Origin: JAAYQU01 sp037441445
GTDB taxonomy: Bacteria; Bacteroidota; Bacteroidia; Bacteroidales; Salinivirgaceae
Length of the DNA: 7,541 nt
Assembly (NCBI GenBank): GCA_037441445.1
Contig: JBBISE010000167.1
Span: forward strand, 1-7,541
Direction: 5' to 3'
Positions within the stretch are counted from its first letter, which is position 1. The number at the start of each line of letters is the position of its first letter. Below, piece after piece: positions 1-5,900 of the stretch. A program made the position numbers and the translations under genes. Below the pieces are notes generated by a model, which saw nothing but the letters and a program-made list of their open reading frames with translations, was not told the DNA's origin and ran no database searches.

Positions 1-12
1 TTTTTTTCTTTT

Positions 13-20
13 TACCTTTG
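13..20 (+). promoter_or_regulatory. Candidate Bacteroidota -7 promoter box
   Basis: TACCTTTG fits the Bacteroidota sigma-ABfr -7 consensus TAnnTTTG exactly. It lies 28 bases before the receptor start codon, so transcription would begin near position 25-28 with a short leader of roughly 20 bases. The matching -33 TTTG box would fall before the window and cannot be checked. The T-rich stretch at 1-13 might instead be the tail of an upstream terminator. Confidence 0.35.
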
Positions 21-48
21 CCGCACCAAACAGAAACCACCTTTACGT

Positions 49-2013
49 ATGTTTAATTCGTTGTTGAGAATCCAATTCCTGACAGGATTTTTTACCTTTT
101 GTGCCATATCAACCATAGCCCAGACAGATAGCATTCACCTTCAGGAAGTTGTTATTTCAACGGCACGATCACCCCAACTATACAGGGAAACCGGCCGGGT
201 TTTAAAAACCATCACTGCCGAGGAAATAAAAACGCTTCCCGTCCAAAGCATAAACGAATTGCTGGAAACAGCTCTGGGCATGGATGTCCGTCAGCGCGGC
301 ATTCACGGCGTTCAGGCTGATATCAGTGTCCGTGGAGGCTCGTTCGAGCAAACACTGGTTTTGCTGAATGGAATTAAAATTAACGATCCCCAGACGGGAC
401 ACCACAACATGAACTTGCCGGTAGAACTTTCACAGGTTGAACGCATTGAGATACTTCAAGGCCCCGGAGCCCGCATTTTTGGCCCCAATGCTTTTGCCGG
501 TGCCATCAACATTATTACCAATAATGAAACCGAAACCGGTGTCAAAGCGCATATTTCAGGCGGACAACACAACTTAATCAACACGGGACTGCAAGCAACG
601 GCTAAAACGGGAAAAATTGTCAATAGTGTTTCTTACAATTACAAGTCTTCGGAGGGTTATATCCGAAATACCGATTACGTTTCCAACAACATATTTATTT
701 CCAGCTCATTAATACATAAAAAGGGTACACTTGGCATTCAGGCCGGATACACCGATAAAGGTTTTGGCGCTCAAAGTTTCTACACTCCAAAATATCCCGA
801 CCAGTACGAGCAAATCAGGGTGAAATACGCTTCGGCAACATTCCTAACCGGAACAAAAACGAGATTAGGACTTAAAGCATCCTATCGTCGGCACCACGAC
901 CGTTTCGAACTATTCCGCAATTCGCCACCTGCCTGGTACAAGAACCACAACTATCACCTGACCAATGTTTACTCTGCCGAAAGTAACCTTACAAACAATT
1001 GGCTGTGGTTTGTTACTTCCATTGGGGCAGAGTATCGAAGCGAGGAAATTCTGAGCAATGTTTTAGGAACGCCGCTTAGTGATACGCTTTCTGTACCGGG
1101 CGAACCTGAGGGTTTCTTCACGCATGGGGCAGAACGGCAGATAGGTAGCCTGTTTGTCGAAAACAGGTTCAACTATAGTAGGCTGTCGGTTTCTAAAGGT
1201 TTTTTAACAACCTGGTATTCTGATTTTAAGCAAAAAACTTTTTTTGGCCTTGATGCAGCTTTGGTTTTGACCAACGATGTTTCATGGTACGGCTCCATAA
1301 ACCAATCCCTTCGAATTCCCTCGTACACCGAGCTTTATTACAATGGTCCCACAAATATTGGAAATCCTGTGTTAAAGCCCGAAGAAGCGGTGACCTACGA
1401 AACCGGTTTCAAACTAATGAACAACATGGCTGATGTTCAGGTAGGTATTTTCTTCCGAGAAGGAAGAAATACCATTGATTGGATAAAAGAAAACACTGAA
1501 CAGATAAAATGGCAAACCATGAACCACACGCGGTTAAACACATTTGGAACCGAGTTTTCGACCAAAATAAATATGGATAAAGTTATTGAAAAACAGCCCT
1601 TAAAATCCATTAGTGCGAATTATGCTTGGCTAAAATCTTCCAAAAATAGCGGGGAATGGATTTCGTACTACGCCCTGGATTATTTACGGCACAAATTGTC
1701 TGTTACCCTGAATTTTAGGGTCATTGACAAACTGCATATCAGCCTGCAAACCCACGTCCAACAGAGAAACGGAACCTACACGGCCTGGGATTTTGAAACA
1801 GCAACCGCTGTGGGCGAAGTGAATTACAAAGCCTTTACCACCTTCGATTTAAAAGCCGACTATTCGTTAAAAAACATCCGTTTTACAATTGAAGCCAACA
1901 ACCTGACCAATGTTAAAGTAGTTGATTTCGGAAATATTCCACAGGCTGGTCTTTGGGTGCAGGGAGGCATTAGCCTTAGTCTGCAAAAGGAGCTGAAAAA
2001 ACAAGCGTTGTAG
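49..2013 (+). CDS. TonB-dependent outer-membrane receptor, BtuB/siderophore-like class
   Basis: A complete 654-aa TonB-dependent transporter: a 22-strand outer-membrane barrel with an N-terminal plug, importing a ligand such as a cobamide or iron chelate using energy from TonB-ExbB-ExbD. Residues 1-25 form a signal peptide ending ...STIAQ. The mature protein starts with a TonB-box-like stretch, LQEVVISTAR (31-40). The plug (about 32-158) shows SINELLETALGMDVRQRG (67-84), ISVRGGSFEQTLVLLNG (92-108), VERIEILQGPG (130-140) and NAFAGAINIITN (147-158), all typical of plug domains. The rest is barrel, with a late NNLTN turn and last strand GISLSL followed by a short basic tail. It lacks the N-terminal carboxypeptidase-like domain of SusC receptors and has no SusD neighbour, so glycan import is unlikely. 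The length (E. coli BtuB is about 614 aa) and plug resemble BtuB-like proteins, but the ligand is not readable. There is no Shine-Dalgarno, as usual in this phylum. The gene converges with the lipoprotein gene to its right. Confidence 0.93.
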   Translation: MFNSLLRIQFLTGFFTFCAISTIAQTDSIHLQEVVISTARSPQLYRETGRVLKTITAEEIKTLPVQSINELLETALGMDVRQRGIHGVQADISVRGGSFEQTLVLLNGIKINDPQTGHHNMNLPVELSQVERIEILQGPGARIFGPNAFAGAINIITNNETETGVKAHISGGQHNLINTGLQATAKTGKIVNSVSYNYKSSEGYIRNTDYVSNNIFISSSLIHKKGTLGIQAGYTDKGFGAQSFYTPKYPDQYEQIRVKYASATFLTGTKTRLGLKASYRRHHDRFELFRNSPPAWYKNHNYHLTNVYSAESNLTNNWLWFVTSIGAEYRSEEILSNVLGTPLSDTLSVPGEPEGFFTHGAERQIGSLFVENRFNYSRLSVSKGFLTTWYSDFKQKTFFGLDAALVLTNDVSWYGSINQSLRIPSYTELYYNGPTNIGNPVLKPEEAVTYETGFKLMNNMADVQVGIFFREGRNTIDWIKENTEQIKWQTMNHTRLNTFGTEFSTKINMDKVIEKQPLKSISANYAWLKSSKNSGEWISYYALDYLRHKLSVTLNFRVIDKLHISLQTHVQQRNGTYTAWDFETATAVGEVNYKAFTTFDLKADYSLKNIRFTIEANNLTNVKVVDFGNIPQAGLWVQGGISLSLQKELKKQAL

Positions 2014-2015
2014 AA

Positions 2016-2155
2016 CAAAGAGGGTGTCTAAAAAGTCCCAAGCCGACGTCATTGCGAGGAGGCACGACGAAGCAATCTCCTTATTATCAGGCTTAATAGA
2101 TTGCTTCACTGCGTTCGCAATGACAAATAGGCAACTTTTTAGACGGCCTCTTTTG
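2016..2155. repeat. Nested inverted-repeat element (MITE/REP-like, 'cattgcgagg' family)
   Basis: About 140 bases of nested palindrome. The outer arms are 2016-2036 (GAGGGTGTCTAAAAAGT core) and 2134-2155 (ACTTTTTAGACGGCCTC core), complementary except for about two bases and one extra A. The inner arms also match: GTCATTGCGA (2048-2057) pairs with TCGCAATGAC (2115-2124), and GAAGCAATCT (2069-2078) with AGATTGCTTC (2098-2107), leaving a loop of about 19 bases. The GTCATTGCGAGGAGG...GAAGCAATCT pattern is a dispersed non-coding repeat known from many bacterial genomes, where it yields spurious peptides such as VIANAVKQS. No transposase or clear target-site duplication is visible. It fills the gap between two convergent genes, and its right arm runs into the 3' end of the lipoprotein ORF. 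Confidence 0.85.
2020..2155. terminator. Probable bidirectional terminator formed by the inverted-repeat element
   Basis: The outer arms of the repeat can form a long hairpin in RNA from either strand. On the plus strand the right arm GACGGCCTC is followed by TTTTGTTTTG. On the minus strand the arm ending CCCTC is followed by TTTGTTC. Both tails are U-rich and both converging genes end here, which fits transcription stopping from both sides. The loop between the outer arms is long but is itself mostly paired. The structure is seen; the function is inferred. Confidence 0.55.
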
Positions 2156-2603
2156 TTTTGTTGGCTATGCAAACATATTTAGCAGCAACATATTCGTTTA
2201 ACAACATCCAGGTCGATTTTGACGAAATATTTGATTTCGAGACCTCTATCATGTTTCCTGACATGGTATAAAGTTGCACCGTTTCTTCGTTGATTGTCAT
2301 TAGCTTACGACTTTTTCCATCGAGCACGGAATACCATGAGTTGTCGTCACTGTTAAACTGGATATCATTCAAAATCTTTCCTGTTTCATCGGAAATTTGA
2401 ATTCTATCACTTTGAACGTTTACAGTTAAACTCTGGCCATTGATGTTTAATACATTATCGCCAGGCTTTAAGGCCATAGGATTGCTGCCAGTCCAAAATT
2501 CCAAGGTGTTGAGAATAAAAGCATCCACTAAAATTGAAATTTCATAGACCGGTAAAATAACCAAACCAAGGAAAACCAATTCTTTTACAAATTTGTTTCC
2601 CAT
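2139..2603 (-). CDS. 3' fragment of the DUF3332-like gene (154 aa from the internal ATG)
   Basis: An open frame in the alternative phase, carrying the conserved body of the family. An automated caller would probably start it at ATG 2603-2601 (MGNKFVKELVFLG...) or at GTG 2624-2622. Neither looks native: in that form the protein has no export signal, although its relatives are lipoproteins. The N-terminal half is hydrophobic and rich in aromatics, up to LEFWTGSNP. The C-terminal half has beta-like segments (GQSLTVNVQSDRIQI, NDDSW-type turns, SRKLMTINEETVQLY). It ends IANKTKEAV, the last four residues being encoded by the repeat arm. Confidence 0.6.
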   Translation of the reverse strand: MGNKFVKELVFLGLVILPVYEISILVDAFILNTLEFWTGSNPMALKPGDNVLNINGQSLTVNVQSDRIQISDETGKILNDIQFNSDDNSWYSVLDGKSRKLMTINEETVQLYTMSGNMIEVSKSNISSKSTWMLLNEYVAAKYVCIANKTKEAV

Positions 2604-2616
2604 TGTCCCATTCCAT

Positions 2617-2721
2617 TTATGCACTTTTTTTTGTTAAAGTGAAGGAACCATAGCATCCTGCCATGGTCAGTCCCATGGCTGCAATCATGATTACGGTAAC
2701 AATTCTTCTTAGATTTCTCAT
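2617..2721 (-). CDS. 5' fragment of the DUF3332-like gene: lipoprotein signal peptide (34 aa)
   Basis: Begins MRNLRRIVTVIMIAAMGLTM and has lipobox MAGC with the Cys at residue 23, then YGSFTLTKKSA and stop. The basic n-region (R2, R5, R6), apolar core and lipobox are a textbook SPase II signal. The last two residues (SA) arise from reading past the A8 run in the wrong frame. It is best read as the start of the split gene, not as an independent peptide. A perfect 12-bp inverted repeat ends one base before its ATG. Confidence 0.7.
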   Translation of the reverse strand: MRNLRRIVTVIMIAAMGLTMAGCYGSFTLTKKSA

Positions 2722-2722
2722 G

Positions 2723-2766
2723 TTTTCTGTTTTTAATTAGACAATACAACATGCAAAAACAGAAAA
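2723..2766. repeat. Perfect 12-bp inverted repeat abutting the DUF3332 start codon
   Basis: TTTTCTGTTTTT (2723-2734) and AAAAACAGAAAA (2755-2766) are exact reverse complements separated by 20 bases. On the minus-strand transcript the 3' arm ends one base before the AUG at 2721. The pair could fold as a leader hairpin that buries the initiation region, or could act in DNA as a dyad for a regulator. The arms are low-complexity and AT-rich, so chance is possible, but the exact match and position next to the start are notable. Confidence 0.5.
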
Positions 2767-2885
2767 TGTTTACACTTGCAATAAAATTGTGAAAGCCGCG
2801 AGCTTTAAGGATATTTATTGTATCTGATTTACAGTCATTTGCAAATACTAGATAGAAGATCACAATTTATCTTAATAATATTTTT

Positions 2886-2893
2886 TATATTTG
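2886..2893 (+). promoter_or_regulatory. Candidate -7 promoter box for the gingipain-like protease gene
   Basis: TATATTTG matches the Bacteroidota -7 consensus TAnnTTTG exactly and lies 63 bases before the protease ATG, implying a leader of roughly 55 bases. The expected -33 TTTG is not present at proper spacing; the closest is TTTA at 2866-2869, with a short 16-base gap, so the assignment is tentative. It sits in the 235-bp AT-rich region between the divergent lipoprotein and protease genes, where a plus-strand promoter is expected. Confidence 0.4.
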
Positions 2894-2956
2894 GGCGGTT
2901 TAACAAAACTTATTTAATTACCCCTGTAACAAACTGAAAACACAAATTCAATCCTT

Positions 2957-5900
2957 ATGAAAATGAAACAATTCAACTTATCCGCGACAAGTACATTCGT
3001 ACTTTTGATGTTGATGGTTACCTTCTCCGGTTGGGCGCAAAATAACCGGAAAATCGTTCTCAATCCATCAGCAAAGCAACACCAGGTCAGTCTCCTATCT
3101 GAAAAGAGCGACGGCATGGAAATCCAATTTCAATTAAACGAGCTGGATTTAATTGAAGTCAGCACTCAGGATGGCAAGGCTTTCGTAGTAGAATCCCCTA
3201 AAGCTCCCAACCTTTTGACAGCCGGCGTACCCGATTTGTTTTACCTTACCCGCTCGGTAATCATCCCTGACATGGGAAGCGTTGACATTGAGGTAGTTCC
3301 GGGTGCGTATCAGGAAATCGAAAACATTGACATTGCCCCTTCGAAAGGAAACCTTTCGCGCAGTGTAAACCCCAACGAAGTTCCTTTCGCAAAAGGAACG
3401 GTTTATGAAAAGAATGCTTTTTATCCACAAAATCTGGCTTCGGTTCGCGAACCTTATATTATCAGGGATTTGCGCGGCCAATCGCTTGATGTTTTCCCGG
3501 TACAGTACAACCCTGTAACAAAAACATTACGCATCTACTCCGATATTAAAGTTGTATTGAAATACTCGCCAAAGGCAGGGCTTAACGAATTGGTTCGGAC
3601 ACGAAAAGTCAGCAAGACAGATCCCGAATTTGCCCATATTTACAAAAATATGTTCCTGAATTATAGCCAATCGCGCTACACTCCACTGGAAGAAGAGGGC
3701 GAACTTTTGATTATTTGTCACGACCCTTTCATGGAAGCCATGCAGCCTTTTGTAAACTGGAAAAACACCATTGGACGCAAAACCACCCTGGTTTCGAAAA
3801 CCACGGCGGGATCAACAAATACAGCCATTAAAACCTACATTACCAACTATTACAACAACCCCGACAACAATTTAACATACGTGTTGCTGGTTGGTGATGC
3901 TGCCCAAATTCCCTCGAACAGCATCTCAACTTCAGGAGACTCGGACAACGCATATGGCTATTTGGTTGGAACTGACGGATATAATGAAATTTTTGTAGGT
4001 CGGTTCTCAGCCGAAACCGTGGCGCATGTAGAAACTCAGGTGCAAAAAATGATTCATTACGAGCGCGATATTAACACCACCGACACATGGCTGAACATAG
4101 GAACCGGCGTTGCCCGCAACGAAGGGGCTGGCAACGGTCACTTTGGTGAAGCCGACTATCAGCACATGGATTTCATTCGCGATACACTTTTGAATTATAC
4201 TTATGTAACCGTCCACAAAGAGTACGACGGTAGTGTACCGGGTGTAACCAATACGACTGCCACTCAAATTTCTCAAAGAATAAATGCAGGAACCTCAATC
4301 ATCAACTACATAAACCACGGTTCTATTGATGGTTGGAGCGTTGCCAACTACAACATAACACACGTAAATCAACTTTCAAACGTTGGAAAAATGCCCTTTA
4401 TCTGGTCGGTTGCCTGCGTAAACGGAGACTTTGTAACCAATTTCTGCTTTGCTGAAGCCTGGTTACGTGCCACAAACAACGGAAACCCAACCGGAGCCAT
4501 TGGCACCATGATGTCAACCATCAATCAGGACTGGCAACCACCCATGACCGGGCAAGACGAAATGGTTACCATTCTTTCGGAAAGTTACCAAAACAATATC
4601 AAAAGAACATTTGGCGGCCTTTCCATTAACGGTAGTATGAAAATGATGGACGTTCACGGTGCATCCGGAAAGAAAAACCACGACACCTGGACACTTTTTG
4701 GAGACCCAACCCTGATGGTAAGAACCGATATTCCTCAGGAAATGATCATTTCGCATAACCCAACTTTGTTTTTGGGTTCATCGTCATTTACTGTGTCTTG
4801 CGATACAGACGGAGCTATTGTTGCCCTTTCACACGAGAACAACGGAGTAGTGACTTGTTTGGGCAAAGCCGTAGCATCCGATGGTTCGGCTACTGTTGTT
4901 TTCGACGAACCTGTAACCACACCAATGGATATAACCGTTGCAATTACTGCGTACAACAAAGTAACCTACATAAACACTGTTTCAGCCGTACCCGCTGACG
5001 AACCGTATGTTGTTTTGCATGCCTTTGAGACAACTGTTTCTCCCGATTTTGGTCAAAACGTGGGCTTGAATATTTCGTTGAAGAACATTTCGGAAGATCC
5101 TTACACCGCGGAATCGGTAACAGCAACACTTTCGACAGAAAGCACCTATGCGACTATTACCGACAATGCTTTAGCTGCAGGAACTATCACTCCCGACCAG
5201 GTAGTTGATCAGGAAAACGCCTTTGCATTCTCCATTTCAAACAATGTCCCCGATCAAACACCTATTACGTTCACCATCACCATTTCAGGAAGCTACAACA
5301 GTCAAACCTACACATGGTCGCAGAACTTTACTATTAAGGCAAATGCACCCGTGTTGACCATTGGTGGAATTACCATCGACGATGGAAATCAGGGAATTCC
5401 GGGTGTTTTAGATCCAGGAGAGACAGCCAATGCCAATATTGTAATAAGCAATACCGGACATGCCATGGCTCCTTCGTGTGAATCTGCCATTACAACCACA
5501 TCTCCATATCTGACTATAAACGGGGCAACCTTTACTATTGGAGACCTGGAAGCAAATGCCTCGGCCACAGCAACGTTCTCTTTGACTGCCAGCACTTCAA
5601 CTCCGCTCGAAACAGCAGCAACAATTACCATGAACGTCGAAGCAGGGCAATATGAGGAAGAGAAAGCCCTGAACCTTATAATAGGGTATATTCCCGAATA
5701 CAACATGTCAAATGACGAGGTAACTGCCTGCATCGGGCGTTTTTACGATTCTGGCGGACCCGATGGGGCTTATGCCAACGACGAAAACTTTACCAAAACA
5801 TTTTATCCTGCATCGGGCACATCCGCATTGATGTTCAATTTTTCGATGTTTGATATTGAAAACGGGTACGAAAAATTATACATCTACAACGGAACAAGCA

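Larger units (their letters stand above)
2139..2721 (-). pseudogene. DUF3332-like lipoprotein gene, frameshifted in an A8 run
   Basis: Two overlapping minus-strand frames together read as one protein. The first, from ATG at 2721-2719, gives a basic N-terminus, a hydrophobic stretch and a lipobox ...TMAGC with lipidation Cys at residue 23, then YGSFTLTKK and a premature stop at 2619-2617. The second resumes with VHKWNGTMGNKFVKELVFLG, a long hydrophobic segment (ILPVYEISILVDAFILN) and LEFWTGSNP. As I recall the family, DUF3332 lipoproteins run straight through 'C-x-GSF-x-L-x-K ... W-N ... NKFVNELVFL ... PVYE ... EFW-x-GSNP', so the two pieces join naturally. Dropping one A from the eight-A run (plus-strand T run 2625-2632) restores a single 193-aa reading frame of about the family's usual size. 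The function of DUF3332 is unknown; the lipobox predicts an envelope lipoprotein. The split may be a real mutation, a homopolymer sequencing error, or a slippage site, and the sequence alone cannot decide. The last residues (KEAV) and the stop codon lie inside the adjacent repeat element. Confidence 0.82.

Noticed and set aside
1..13. T-rich tract at the window start as an upstream terminator tail
   Set aside because: The hairpin arm that would precede it is outside the window, so it cannot be supported.
1867..2172. Minus-strand 101-codon open frame overlapping the receptor end, containing VIANAVKQS and LLAMT
   Set aside because: These peptides are the translation of the dispersed palindromic repeat, and the rest lies antisense to the receptor gene. 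It is a spurious frame.
2617..2640. Programmed -1 (dnaX-type) ribosomal frameshifting at the A8 run
   Set aside because: The downstream frame is reached by skipping one base (+1, or loss of one A), not by slipping back one base. Classic -1 slippage would not join the two parts; only +1 slippage or a one-A transcript deletion would.
2792..2806. Small hairpin AAAGC-CGCGA-GCTTT in the divergent intergenic region
   Set aside because: Only five base pairs with no T run and no positional logic; too weak to annotate as a terminator or operator.
2585..2863. Minus-strand 92-codon open frame over the intergenic region
   Set aside because: It lies in a different phase from the lipoprotein signal fragment and the DUF3332-like body, has odd Cys/His/Lys-rich composition and resembles no family. 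The real coding signal here is the split lipoprotein gene.
2722..2956. A further gene or small RNA in the divergent intergenic region
   Set aside because: The region is AT-rich with no coding pattern. The only supported elements are the 12-bp dyad and a candidate -7 box.
4798..4998. Plus-strand 66-codon open frame inside the protease gene
   Set aside because: It lies in another frame within a clearly coding, family-consistent protein, is Arg/Cys/Ser-rich and has no recognisable domain. It is a shadow frame.
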